Positions 51,034-59,193 of a DNA stretch of 64,000 bases are shown here, piece by piece. The position numbers and the translations under genes were made by a program. Every line of letters starts with the position of its first letter. Position 1 is the first letter of the stretch. The notes below the pieces were generated by a model. It had not been told where the DNA came from and ran no database searches. It saw only the letters and a program-made list of their open reading frames with translations. This DNA is from Cellulosimicrobium sp. Marseille-Q4280 (GTDB lineage Bacteria; Actinomycetota; Actinomycetes; Actinomycetales; Cellulomonadaceae): positions 248,001-312,000 of the forward strand of contig NZ_CALPBY010000004.1 in the NCBI RefSeq assembly GCF_943181405.1, read 5' to 3'.

Positions 51034-52032
51034 TCAGGGGGTGGGGACGGCGTCGAACACGGCGTCCACGAGCTGCTCCGGCGGGACGTTGTTCGCGAGC
51101 GCGTCGAACGTGCGCACGAGGCGGTGGCGCAGCACGGAGTACCGCACGGCCTTGATGTCGTCGGGCACGACGAACGCGCGCCCCGCGAGGATCGCGAGCG
51201 CCTGACCCACGCGCATGAGCGCGATCCCGCCGCGTGGCGACGCGCCGACGCGCACGTGCCGGTCGAAGCCGGGGATCGGGCGCGGGCCGGAGAAGCGCGT
51301 CGTGTTGATGAGGTCGACGACGTAGCGCTTCACCGAGTCGTCCACGTACACGTCGTCGACGAGGCCCCGCAGGAAGCGGACGTCGTCGAGCGAGACCGGC
51401 TGGGCGGTGATCGGCTCGCTCATCTGCCCGGTCGCGACGCGCTGCAGGATCTCGAGCTCCTGCTGCGGCGTCGGGTACGTCAGCACCTCCTTCATGAGGA
51501 AGCGGTCCATCTGGGCCTCGGGCAGCACGTACGTGCCCTCCTCCTCGATGGGGTTCTGCGTCGCGAGCACCATGAACGGGTCCGGGAGCGGGTAGTTCTC
51601 GCCGCCGATCGAGGTCTGCTTCTCCTGCATCGCCTCGAGCATCGCCGACTGCGTCTTCGCGGACGAGCGGTTGATCTCGTCGAGCAGCACGACGTTCGCG
51701 TGCACCGGGCCGAGCTGGGTCGTGAACTGGCCGGTCGCGTAGTTGTAGATCTGCGTGCCGACGATGTCGTTCGGCATGAGGTCCGGCGTGCACTGGATGC
51801 GGTGGAAGCGGCCGTCGATCGCCGCGGCGAGCGTCTGCGCGGCGGTCGTCTTGGCGAGGCCGGGCACCGACTCGAGGAGGATGTGGCCGCCCGCGAGGAG
51901 CGAGCTCACGAGGGCCGTGCGCAGCGCCTCCTGCCCGACGACGCGCTGGTCGAACACCTGACCCATGCGCTTGAGGAGGTGGCTCGCGCGGTCGAGGTCC
52001 GCCGTCGAGATGCTGCCGTGCCCTGCGGCCAT
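51034..52032 (-). CDS. MoxR-family AAA+ ATPase
   Basis: 332 residues, ATG 52032 with GGAGGG upstream. Walker A E-S-V-P-G-L-A-K-T-T (about 53-62), Walker B V-V-L-L-D-E-I-N-R-S (about 115-124), sensor 1 V-L-A-T-Q-N-P-I-E-E-E-G-T-Y and the E-A-Q-M-D-R-F motif are all typical of MoxR. The C-terminal lid has V-G-A-S-P-R-G. It works as a hexameric chaperone-like ATPase for VWA proteins. First gene of a six-gene minus-strand cluster reaching 46358; gaps are short or overlapping, so cotranscription is likely. Confidence 0.93.
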   Translation of the reverse strand: MAAGHGSISTADLDRASHLLKRMGQVFDQRVVGQEALRTALVSSLLAGGHILLESVPGLAKTTAAQTLAAAIDGRFHRIQCTPDLMPNDIVGTQIYNYATGQFTTQLGPVHANVVLLDEINRSSAKTQSAMLEAMQEKQTSIGGENYPLPDPFMVLATQNPIEEEGTYVLPEAQMDRFLMKEVLTYPTPQQELEILQRVATGQMSEPITAQPVSLDDVRFLRGLVDDVYVDDSVKRYVVDLINTTRFSGPRPIPGFDRHVRVGASPRGGIALMRVGQALAILAGRAFVVPDDIKAVRYSVLRHRLVRTFDALANNVPPEQLVDAVFDAVPTP

Positions 52033-52285
52033 GTGGGTCGCCCTCCGGGTGGGTGTCGGTGCTGGGTGCGGCTCGCGAGCCGTACGAGGACGTGCGCCCG
52101 GGACGTCGCGACCCCCCGGCGAACCCGGCCCAGTATGCCAGCGGGACCTGTCGCCCGGCGGGTGTCGTCCACAGCCCCGGGTGGGGAGGACTCCCCGTCC
52201 CGGGTGCGCGTCGTCGGCCCGCCGGGACGTCCGCGGCGGACCGCCGCGCGGGAATGCGGGCCGCGCGCCGCGCGGTTGGACGGGC

Positions 52286-52750
52286 ATGAGCACCGACACC
52301 CGGGCGGCCCTCGACGCCGATCCCGCCCTCCTCGCCCTGCTCGCCGCGCGCCACCAGGGGGTCCTCACGACGCTCAAGCGCGACGGCCGGCCGCAGCTGT
52401 CCAACGTGCTGTACGCGTGGGACCCGGACGACGGCGTCGCGCGCGTGTCCGTCACCGCGGACCGGGCCAAGACCCGCAACGCGGCCAGGGACCCGCGCGT
52501 CTCGCTGCACGTGAGCGCCGAGGACTTCTGGAGCTACGCCGTCGTGGAGGGCGACGCGGAGCTGAGCCCGGTCGCCGCCGACCCGCACGACGCCGCGGTC
52601 GACGAGCTCGTCGAGACCTTCCGCGCGGCGGCCGGTGCCGAGCACCCGGACTGGGACGACTTCCGGCGCGCGATGGTCGCCGAGCGGCGCCAGGTGCTGC
52701 GCGTGCGGGCGACACGCGTCTACGGGATGGCGCGCCTGCCCCGCCCGTGA
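52286..52750 (+). CDS. PPOX-class (pyridoxamine phosphate oxidase-like) F420/FMN-dependent enzyme
   Basis: 154 residues with the split beta-barrel: L-L-A-A-R-H-Q-G-V-L-T-T-L-K-R-D-G-R-P-Q-L-S-N-V over the N-terminal third, S-V-T-A-D-R-A-K-T-R-N-A-A-R-D-P-R-V-S-L-H-V and V-V-E-G-D-A-E-L. The R-P-Q-L-S-N-V and K-T-R-N signatures match F420-dependent members (Rv1155 type) that bind the deazaflavin cofactor, which actinobacteria make. ATG 52286 has no strong ribosome site. Substrate unknown. Divergent from the moxR cluster across 253 bases in which only weak promoter-like sequence is seen. Confidence 0.85.
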   Translation: MSTDTRAALDADPALLALLAARHQGVLTTLKRDGRPQLSNVLYAWDPDDGVARVSVTADRAKTRNAARDPRVSLHVSAEDFWSYAVVEGDAELSPVAADPHDAAVDELVETFRAAAGAEHPDWDDFRRAMVAERRQVLRVRATRVYGMARLPRP

Positions 52751-52828
52751 GGCGCCGCGCCGTCGGTCCGGCGGAGTGACGTCGGTCGCGCGGGGCACCG
52801 CGGTTCCCGCCCGACGCCGTGGCGCGCC

Positions 52829-52834
52829 TACCCT
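52829..52834 (+). promoter_or_regulatory. Likely -10 box of a leaderless ctaG-copD transcript
   Basis: TACCCT ends six bases before GTG 52841 and no ribosome site is seen, fitting leaderless translation. Confidence 0.45.
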
Positions 52835-52840
52835 GGTCGC

Positions 52841-55012
52841 GTGACCTCGACCGCCGTGCGCCGTGCGCCGACCGACGCGCGCCCCGCGAACCCGTGGTGG
52901 CTCGTCCTCGCGGGGCCGTTCGCCGTGGTCGTCGCGGTCCTCGCCGTGCTCGCCGCAGGCGGCTTCTCGGGGGCGTTCGCCGCGATCCCCGGCTTCAGCG
53001 ACCCCGGCGCGCTGGTGCGCTACGGGACGCCCGTCGTCACCGTGCTCACGGAGCTCTCCGTCGCGCTGACGCTCGGCTCGCTCGTGCTCGCGGCGGTCGC
53101 GCTGCCCGCGGGCGAGGCGGTGCGTCGCGCGCTCGGCCTCTCCGGCGTGGCGGCGGCGACCTGGGCCGTCCTCTCCGTGCTTCAGGTGGTCCTGCGGTAC
53201 TCGTCGATCTCCGGCACCCCCGTCACGGCCGAGACGTTCGGCGACCAGCTCGGCCTGTTCGTCTCGCAGGTGAGCCTCGGGCGCAACTACCTCGCGGTGG
53301 TCGTCGTCGCGGCGGTCACCTCGGCGCTCGCGCTCGCCGTGCGCAGCGCGACCGGGGCGCTGTGGACGGCCCTCGTCGCGCTCCTCGCCATCGCGCTGCA
53401 GGCCAACACGGGGCACGCCGCGGGCGCCGCGTCCCACGAGCTCGCGGTGTCGTCGATGTTCCTCCACCTCGCCGGTGCCGCGCTGTGGGTCGGCGGGCTG
53501 GGGACGCTCGCCGTCGTGCGGGTGCGCGGCGGGCTCGGGCGCCAGGACTTCGCCGCCGCGGTCTCGCGGTACTCCGCGATCGCGCTGTGGTGCTACGTCG
53601 CCGTCGCCGTCTCGGGCGTCGCGAACGCGACCATCCGCGTCGACACGCTCGCCGGGCTGACCACCGACTACGGCATCCTCCTGCTCACCAAGGTCGCGCT
53701 CATCGTCGTGCTCGGCGTCGTCGGGTTCGCGCACCGCGAGCTCGTCGTGCGCCGTCTCGCCGGCCCGACGACGCCCGCTCGCCCGGGCGGTCGAGGCGGC
53801 GGTCCCGGCACTGCGGCGGGCAGCACGGACCGGGCCGCGGGAGCGGCGAGCGACGGCGCGAAGGCCGCGGGCGTCGTCGGGCAGCGCGGGGCGACGGGCG
53901 GGCAGCGGGGCGCGGACGCGACCCGCTGGCTGTTCTGGCGGCTCGTCGCGGTCGAGCTCGCGATCATGGGCGCGGTCTCCGGCGTCGCGGTCGCGCTCGG
54001 CTCGACGGCGCCGCCCGTCCCGCAGACGGAGTTCGTCGACCCGACGGCCGCCGAGATCGTCACCGGCCACCCGTTGCCCCCGGAACCGACGTTCGCGCTG
54101 TGGTTCACCGAGTGGCGCTGGGACCTGCTGCCGGCGTTCGCGTGCGGCGCGGCGCTCGTCGTCTACCTCGGCTGGGTGCGCCGGCTCGCGCGGCGCGGCG
54201 ACCGCTGGCCCGTGGGGCGCACGGTCTCGTGGTGCGTCGGGATCGTCGTCCTCTTCTGGGTGACGTCGGGCGGGCCGGCCATGTACGGCCACGTGCTGTT
54301 CAGCGCGCACATGGTGCAGCACATGGTCCTCGCGATGGTCGTGCCGATCTTCCTCGTGCTCGCCGCCCCCGTGACGCTGCTCCTCCGCGCGGTGCCGCCG
54401 CGCAAGGACGGGTCGCGCGGCCCGCGCGAGTGGGTGCTCGGGATCGTCACGTCGCGCGTCGGGCAGTTCTTCGCGAACCCGATCGTCGCCGCCGTGAACT
54501 TCGCCGGGTCGATGATCGTCTTCTACTACACGCCCGCGTTCGAGTACGCGCTCACGACGTACGCCGGGCACCTCGCGATGCTGCTGCACTTCACGCTCGC
54601 GGGGTACCTGTTCGCGAACGCGCTCGTCGGCATCGACCCGGGCCCCCACCGACCGCCGTACCCGCAGCGGCTGCTCCTGCTGTTCGCGACCATGGCGTTC
54701 CACGCCTTCTTCGGTGTCGCGCTGACGTCCGGCGAGATCCTCTTCGTGCCGGAGTGGTTCGGGCTGCTCGGCCGCGAGTGGGGCCCGAGCGCGATCGAGG
54801 ACCAGCAGCGCGGCGGGGGCGTCGCGTGGGGCATCGGCGAGCTGCCGACCCTGATCCTCGCGATCGTCGTGGCCGTGATGTGGACGAAGTCCGACGAGCG
54901 CGAGGCGAGGCGTCGCGACCGCCAGGCCGACCGCGACGGCGACGCGGAGCTCCAGGAGTACAACGCGAGGCTCGCCGAGATGGCCGAGCGCGACGAGCGC
55001 ACCCCCCGCTGA
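52841..55012 (+). CDS. CopD-CtaG fusion: copper transport/cytochrome oxidase assembly membrane protein
   Basis: 723 residues. The N-terminal half (about 20-300) is a CopD domain with eight or so helices (S-S-M-F-L-H-L-A-G-A-A-L-W-V-G-G-L, I-A-L-W-C-Y-V-A-V-A-V-S-G). A Gly/Ala-rich cytoplasmic loop of about 60 residues follows. The C-terminal half is a caa3_CtaG domain: W-D-L-L-P-A-F-A-C-G, V-L-F-S-A-H-M-V-Q-H-M-V-L-A-M-V, and the H-M-x-Q-H-M motif likely to bind copper. It likely delivers copper to the cytochrome oxidase. GTG 52841. Its TGA (55010-55012) touches the first base of the left inverted repeat. Confidence 0.9.
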   Translation: MTSTAVRRAPTDARPANPWWLVLAGPFAVVVAVLAVLAAGGFSGAFAAIPGFSDPGALVRYGTPVVTVLTELSVALTLGSLVLAAVALPAGEAVRRALGLSGVAAATWAVLSVLQVVLRYSSISGTPVTAETFGDQLGLFVSQVSLGRNYLAVVVVAAVTSALALAVRSATGALWTALVALLAIALQANTGHAAGAASHELAVSSMFLHLAGAALWVGGLGTLAVVRVRGGLGRQDFAAAVSRYSAIALWCYVAVAVSGVANATIRVDTLAGLTTDYGILLLTKVALIVVLGVVGFAHRELVVRRLAGPTTPARPGGRGGGPGTAAGSTDRAAGAASDGAKAAGVVGQRGATGGQRGADATRWLFWRLVAVELAIMGAVSGVAVALGSTAPPVPQTEFVDPTAAEIVTGHPLPPEPTFALWFTEWRWDLLPAFACGAALVVYLGWVRRLARRGDRWPVGRTVSWCVGIVVLFWVTSGGPAMYGHVLFSAHMVQHMVLAMVVPIFLVLAAPVTLLLRAVPPRKDGSRGPREWVLGIVTSRVGQFFANPIVAAVNFAGSMIVFYYTPAFEYALTTYAGHLAMLLHFTLAGYLFANALVGIDPGPHRPPYPQRLLLLFATMAFHAFFGVALTSGEILFVPEWFGLLGREWGPSAIEDQQRGGGVAWGIGELPTLILAIVVAVMWTKSDEREARRRDRQADRDGDAELQEYNARLAEMAERDERTPR

Positions 55013-55083
55013 CCCGCCGAACACGACCTGAAGGTCGTTCTGGGGCTCATTCCGTCCTCCAGGTCGTGCTCGACGGCGAGTGG
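55013..55083 (+). repeat. Left 71-bp inverted repeat
   Basis: Exact reverse complement of 56249-56319. Internally it can fold: GAACACGACCTG near the start pairs with CAGGTCGTGCTC near the end. The gene's last eleven codons and stop (55047-55049) lie within it. Confidence 0.95.
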
Positions 55084-56054
55084 TGGCGTGCTCGGCGCAG
55101 GTGGCGGCGGACGTCGGCGACGAGCCGACCCGGCCGGGACGCACCGGGCGGCGTCACGTCCCGCCCGGTGAACCGCAGCAGGTCGACGGCGCCGCTCCCG
55201 ACGAGGTCGTTCTGCCGCGTGCGGTCACGGAGCAGCGCAGCGGGCTCCGAGTGCACGTCCCTCCCGTCGAGCTCGGCGATCAGCCATCGGCCACCGGGCA
55301 GCCGCCACCCGACGTCACCGCGACCGAGGAGCCGACCCTCGTCGTACACCTCGACCTGGAGCTCGTCGGGGGCGATGCCGGCATCGGTGCAGTCGAGCCG
55401 GGCGAACGTCTCGAGCGGGGACTCGGCGCGCGCGTCCGACTCGGCCCACCACGAGTGCGTGCGGGCGACACCCCGCCGACCTCGCGCGAGGTCGTGCGCC
55501 CGCTCGAGACCCGCCGCCGACACGAGCCCGAGCCGGCGCGCGCTGTCCATCGCCGCGACGGCCCGCCTCCGCCCCATCTCCGGCACGGCCTGGGCCAGCG
55601 CCCAGTCCGGCGTCGCGACCCACCGGCCCTCGACGTTCGTGACGGTCATGCCGTCGTCGAACTGGCGGAGGTGCATCCCGTCGCGTGAACGTGCCGCCCG
55701 TGCGCCCGGAAGGGTCGCCTCGGGGACCGGATCGACCCGGACCCCCTCGACACCGAGCAGCACCAGCGCGCACGGCCCGACGGCGATCGCGTCGCGACCG
55801 TAGGCGAGCAGCCCGAGCCACGCGGCGCGGCGTCGTCGGTGGTCGTGGGCGCCCGTGCCGGTCCGGCGTGGGACGGGCGTCACGACGGTGTCGAACACCG
55901 CGTGCGTGACCCGGCACCACCGCCCCTTCTCGACGAGGCGCGCCCGGCGATGGGACCCGACGCCGTGCTCGTCGCACTGGCTCGCGGAGAGCAGCCCTTC
56001 CTGGGCCTCGGCGACGACGAGCAGCTCGGCGGGGACGGCGGTCGGCGTGCGCAT
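55047..56054 (-). CDS. AbiEi-antitoxin-domain/DUF559 (Vsr-like PD-(D/E)XK) protein
   Basis: 335 residues from ATG 56054. The N-terminus (about 1-75) resembles the AbiEi winged-helix antitoxin domain: L-L-V-V-A-E-A-Q-E-G-L-L-S-A-S-Q-C, R-L-V-E-K-G-R-W-C-R-V and H-A-V-F-D-T. The C-terminal domain (about 215-320) has the DUF559/very-short-patch-repair nuclease pattern: E-S-P-L-E-T-F-A-R, then G-D-V-G-W, I-A-E-L-D-G-R-D-V-H and R-D-R-T-R-Q-N-D-L...L-L-R-F-T-G-R-D-V. The acidic residues E, D, E-x-D fit a PD-(D/E)XK site. No AbiEii toxin gene accompanies it. The C-terminal tail H-S-P-S-S-T-T-W-R-T-E is encoded by the left 71-bp repeat. Confidence 0.8.
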   Translation of the reverse strand: MRTPTAVPAELLVVAEAQEGLLSASQCDEHGVGSHRRARLVEKGRWCRVTHAVFDTVVTPVPRRTGTGAHDHRRRRAAWLGLLAYGRDAIAVGPCALVLLGVEGVRVDPVPEATLPGARAARSRDGMHLRQFDDGMTVTNVEGRWVATPDWALAQAVPEMGRRRAVAAMDSARRLGLVSAAGLERAHDLARGRRGVARTHSWWAESDARAESPLETFARLDCTDAGIAPDELQVEVYDEGRLLGRGDVGWRLPGGRWLIAELDGRDVHSEPAALLRDRTRQNDLVGSGAVDLLRFTGRDVTPPGASRPGRLVADVRRHLRRARHHSPSSTTWRTE

Positions 56055-56369
56055 GGGACGGATCGGAGCAGACCGCGTCGCCCCGCCGCGACAGCCCGGG
56101 GCCCGCCTGTGGACGAGCCTGTTCGGATCTGGGCCTGTGGACGACCAGGGCGACCGCTGCCTGCGCTGGTCTCCTCGACCGGCGACGGCCTCGCCGTCGA
56201 CACGCGCGACCTGACGACGACCATCCGCCTCCGTCGCCGAGAACGTCTCCACTCGCCGTCGAGCACGACCTGGAGGACGGAATGAGCCCCAGAACGACCT
56301 TCAGGTCGTGTTCGGCGGGGAGGGTGAGGTGGGCGGCGGGCGAAGGAGGGGGCGTGATAGGACGTACTC
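56055..56369. other. 315-base intergenic region: nuclease-gene leader, right inverted repeat, S9 promoter
   Basis: 56055-56248 is the leader of the nuclease-like gene with no convincing gene of its own. Then comes the right 71-bp repeat, then 50 bases including TAGGAC (56358-56363), a possible -10 six bases before the peptidase GTG. Confidence 0.6.
56249..56319 (-). repeat. Right 71-bp inverted repeat
   Basis: Perfect complement of 55013-55083. It lies between the nuclease-like gene's promoter region and the S9 peptidase gene, which it may insulate as a hairpin. Confidence 0.95.
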
Positions 56370-58724
56370 GTGAGTAACGACGCCGCCGCCGCGCCCGAGC
56401 CCGACCGTCCCACGACCGCCGACGCCACCGCGTCGACACCGTTCCACGACCTCGACCAGTACGTCGCGATCCCGCGCACGAGCGGGCTCGCGCTGTCGCG
56501 CGACGGGAGCCGACTCGTCACCACCGTCCAGACGCTCGACGCGAAGCGCACGGCGTACCGCACGGCGCTGTGGGAGGTCGACCCGACCGGCCAGGACCCC
56601 GCTCGTCGCCTCACGCGCTCCGCCAAGGGCGAGTCGAGCGCGACGTTCACCGCCGCGGGCGACGTGCTGTTCACGTCGGCCCGGCCGGATCCCGACGCGA
56701 CGTCCGACGACGACCCGAAGGCCGCCCTCTGGCTGCTCCCTGCCGGCGGCGGCGAGGCGCGCGTCGTCGCGACGGCGCCAGCGGGCGTGGGCGGACCGCT
56801 CGCCGCGGCCGACGCGCCGGTGATCTCGGTCGCGGCCGACGTCCTCCCGAGCGCGCGCGACCTCGCGCACGACGCCGAGCTCCGGAAGGCGCGCAAGGAC
56901 GGCAAGGTCGCGGCGATCCTCCACACCGGGTACCCCGTCCGGCACTGGGACCACGACCTCGGCCCCGGTCAGGCGCACCGGTTCGTCGCCGACCTCACGA
57001 CCCTCGCCGACGAGCCGGCCCGGCCCCTCCCGGCGCCCACCGGTTCGACCGACGACGCCGCGACCGGCGCTCTGAGCGACGGCGCACCGTCCGACACGTC
57101 CGAGGACGCACCGCACGACCCGAGGCTCCTCGACCTGCGCGACGTGAGCCGCGGCGTCGGGCACGGGGGCGCAGCGCCGGGCCGCGCGCTGTGGGAGCAC
57201 TCGGCGGACCTGTCCGCCGACGGCACGACCCTCGTCACGACGTGGCAGGTCCCCGGGCCGGGCGCGTCGACGCGCAGCACGCTCGTCGCGATCGACACGG
57301 GCACGGGGGAGCGCCGCACGCTCGTCGACGAGCCGGGCGCCCAGGTGCACGGCCCGCGCATCTCGCCCGACGGCGCGTTCGTCGCCTTCGTCCGCGAGAC
57401 CCTCACGACGCCGCAGCAGGCGCCCGAGGAGACGCTCGCCGTCGTCCCGCTCCACGCACCCGACGGCCCCGCCGGTGCGGACGGGTCGCACGACGACGGC
57501 CCGACGACCCGCGCCGAGAACCACGCGACGCCGCGGACGCTCGCGCCGCACTGGGACCGCTGGCCGACGTCGCTGCGCTGGCTCCCGGACGGCTCGGGGC
57601 TTCTCGTCACGGCCGACGACGACGGCCGCGGCCCGGTCTTCCTCGTCGCCTTCGCGCCGGACTCGAAGGGCGAGCACGGCACGGCCGAACGGATCACGAG
57701 CGACGACGCCGTCTTCACGGACGTGCAGGTCGCGCCCGACGGCCGCAGCGCCTACGCGCTGCGCACGAGCTACCTCGAGCCGTCGGCGCCGGTTCGCCTC
57801 GACCTCGGTGCGTTCCTCGACAGCGGTGAGCCGGGCGCCCGGACCCCTGTGCCCGCGACGCCGCTGCGGGGTCCGGTCGCGGCCCCCGACCTTCCCGGCA
57901 CGCTCGTCGAGGTCGAGACCGCGGCGTCGGACGACGTGCGCGTGCGCGGCTGGCTCGCGCTCCCGCACGGCGCGAGCGCGGAGGACCCGGCGCCGCTCCT
58001 GCTGTGGATCCACGGCGGGCCGCTCGGCTCGTGGAACGCGTGGAGCTGGCGCTGGAACCCGTGGCTGATGGTCGCGCAGGGCTATGCGGTGCTGCTCCCG
58101 GACCCTGCGCTGTCGACCGGGTACGGGCAGGACTTCGTCCAGCGCGGCTGGGGTCGCTGGGGCCAGGCGCCGTACACGGACCTCCTCGCGATCACCGACC
58201 ACGTCGAGACGCTGCCCGAGGTGGACGCGACCCGGACGGCCGCGATGGGCGGCTCGTTCGGTGGGTACATGGCGAACTGGGTCGCGGGCCACACCGACCG
58301 CTTCCGCGCGGTCGTCACGCACGCGAGCCTGTGGGCGCTGGACCAGTTCGGCCCGACGACCGACCACTCCTACTACTGGCAGCGCGAGATGACGCCGGAG
58401 ATGGCGCTCGAGAACAGCCCGCACCGGTTCGTCGGCGACATCGTCACGCCGATGCTCGTCGTCCACGGCGACAAGGACTACCGCGTACCGATCGGGGAGG
58501 GGCTGCGCCTCTGGTACGAGCTGCTCTCCGCGTCGGGTCTGCCGGCGAGCCCCGACGGGGAGACGGTCCACCGGTTCCTCTACTTCCCGGACGAGAACCA
58601 CTGGATCCTCACACCGCAGCACGCGAAGGTCTGGTACCAGGTGGTCCTCGCGTTCCTCGCCGAGCACGTGCTCGGCGCCACGCCGGGCGAGGGCGACGCG
58701 GCCCTGCCGACGACGCTCGGCTGA
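56370..58724 (+). CDS. S9 family serine peptidase (acylaminoacyl/prolyl oligopeptidase-like)
   Basis: 784 residues, GTG 56370, probably leaderless. The N-terminal half is a WD40/beta-propeller-like region (S-G-L-A-L-S-R-D-G-S-R-L-V-T, R-I-S-P-D-G-A-F-V, L-R-W-L-P-D-G). The alpha/beta hydrolase domain from about 515 has W-I-H-G-G-P-L-G-S-W, nucleophile S629 in G-G-S-F-G-G-Y-M, the acid in V-H-G-D-K-D-Y-R-V-P and the His in P-D-E-N-H-W-I. It cleaves short peptides in the cytoplasm, as no signal is present. Four Asp/Thr/Ser-rich loops are inserted in the propeller. Confidence 0.93.
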   Translation: MSNDAAAAPEPDRPTTADATASTPFHDLDQYVAIPRTSGLALSRDGSRLVTTVQTLDAKRTAYRTALWEVDPTGQDPARRLTRSAKGESSATFTAAGDVLFTSARPDPDATSDDDPKAALWLLPAGGGEARVVATAPAGVGGPLAAADAPVISVAADVLPSARDLAHDAELRKARKDGKVAAILHTGYPVRHWDHDLGPGQAHRFVADLTTLADEPARPLPAPTGSTDDAATGALSDGAPSDTSEDAPHDPRLLDLRDVSRGVGHGGAAPGRALWEHSADLSADGTTLVTTWQVPGPGASTRSTLVAIDTGTGERRTLVDEPGAQVHGPRISPDGAFVAFVRETLTTPQQAPEETLAVVPLHAPDGPAGADGSHDDGPTTRAENHATPRTLAPHWDRWPTSLRWLPDGSGLLVTADDDGRGPVFLVAFAPDSKGEHGTAERITSDDAVFTDVQVAPDGRSAYALRTSYLEPSAPVRLDLGAFLDSGEPGARTPVPATPLRGPVAAPDLPGTLVEVETAASDDVRVRGWLALPHGASAEDPAPLLLWIHGGPLGSWNAWSWRWNPWLMVAQGYAVLLPDPALSTGYGQDFVQRGWGRWGQAPYTDLLAITDHVETLPEVDATRTAAMGGSFGGYMANWVAGHTDRFRAVVTHASLWALDQFGPTTDHSYYWQREMTPEMALENSPHRFVGDIVTPMLVVHGDKDYRVPIGEGLRLWYELLSASGLPASPDGETVHRFLYFPDENHWILTPQHAKVWYQVVLAFLAEHVLGATPGEGDAALPTTLG

Positions 58725-58791
58725 AGGCGGCGAGCCCGGCCGGACGACCGAGCCCCTCGGGCACTGGCCGCCGAGCACGTCGTCGCTCGCT

Positions 58792-58850
58792 GCCGAGCAC
58801 GACCTCGGGGTCGCTATGAGCTCCATAGCGACCCTGAGGTCGTGTTCGGC
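58792..58850 (+). repeat. Solo 59-bp hairpin repeat related to the 71-bp inverted repeats
   Basis: GCCGAGCACGACCTCGG on the left pairs with the right end CCTGAGGTCGTGTTCGGC. The full stem is about 29 bp with two G-T mismatches (G-U in RNA) and a one-base bulge. Its reverse complement matches the 71-bp repeat at roughly four of five positions over 57 bases. It sits 67 bases after the S9 stop, where it may act as a two-way terminator. Confidence 0.85.
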
Positions 58851-58882
58851 GTCAGGGCGTCTCGGCGTCGCGGGTCAGGGCG

Positions 58883-59089
58883 TCAGCCGACAGGGAGCGG
58901 AACCAGGGCGGTCGCGACGCGCCAGCGCCGGACGAGCCGTCGGTCGGCGGCGCCACGAGCCGCGTCCCAGGCGCAGTGCTGAGTGCTCTCTCGGTGCTCG
59001 AGCAGGGCGACCCGGTCGTTCTCGAGCGCCCACAGGAGGGCAGCCCGGACGTCGCGGCGTGCGGGGGCGGAAGGCAGGGTGTCGTGCAT
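58883..59089 (-). CDS. Small hypothetical protein
   Basis: 68 residues from ATG 59089, with GAAGGA close upstream. M-H-D-T-L-P-S-A-P-A-R-R-D-V-R-A-A-L-L-W-A-L-E-N-D-R-V-A is one long amphipathic helix, then H-R-E-S-T-Q-H-C-A-W-D and a basic end R-R-W-R-V-A-T-A-L-V. No family recognised. Coding is suggested by the start context and by codon composition; two other minus frames overlap here and look worse. Confidence 0.45.
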   Translation of the reverse strand: MHDTLPSAPARRDVRAALLWALENDRVALLEHRESTQHCAWDAARGAADRRLVRRWRVATALVPLPVG

Positions 59090-59193
59090 GGTCCTTCTCG
59101 TCGTCGTCGGTGGTCGTCGCGCGGCCTGTCGGCCGCTTCCACCGAAGGAGACGGAGAAGATCGCCGTCCGTGACGTGGCTTCTGTGACTTTTC

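Larger units (their letters stand above)
55013..56319. mobile_element. 1307-bp unit: nuclease-like gene bounded by perfect 71-bp inverted repeats
   Basis: Inverted repeats at 55013-55083 and 56249-56319 are complementary at all 71 positions, and matching stops abruptly at both inner and outer ends. The single gene inside is on the minus strand. The left repeat begins immediately after the ctaG stop and the right one ends 50 bases before the S9 peptidase start. The flanks share only GA, so no target duplication is shown. A diverged relative of the repeat occurs alone at 58792-58850. Resembles a REP/RAYT-like or cassette unit; mobility is inferred. Confidence 0.6.

Noticed and set aside
51005-55144. 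Long upstream extension of the DUF58 frame
   Set aside because: Crosses moxR and the CopD-CtaG gene in antisense; the family starts at GTG 51004.
55011-56321. Target-site duplication around the 71-bp inverted repeats
   Set aside because: Only GA is shared at the outer borders, which chance explains.
59090-59193. Additional small frames on both strands before the esterase gene
   Set aside because: Arg/Pro-rich with no start context or domain; better seen as leader sequence.
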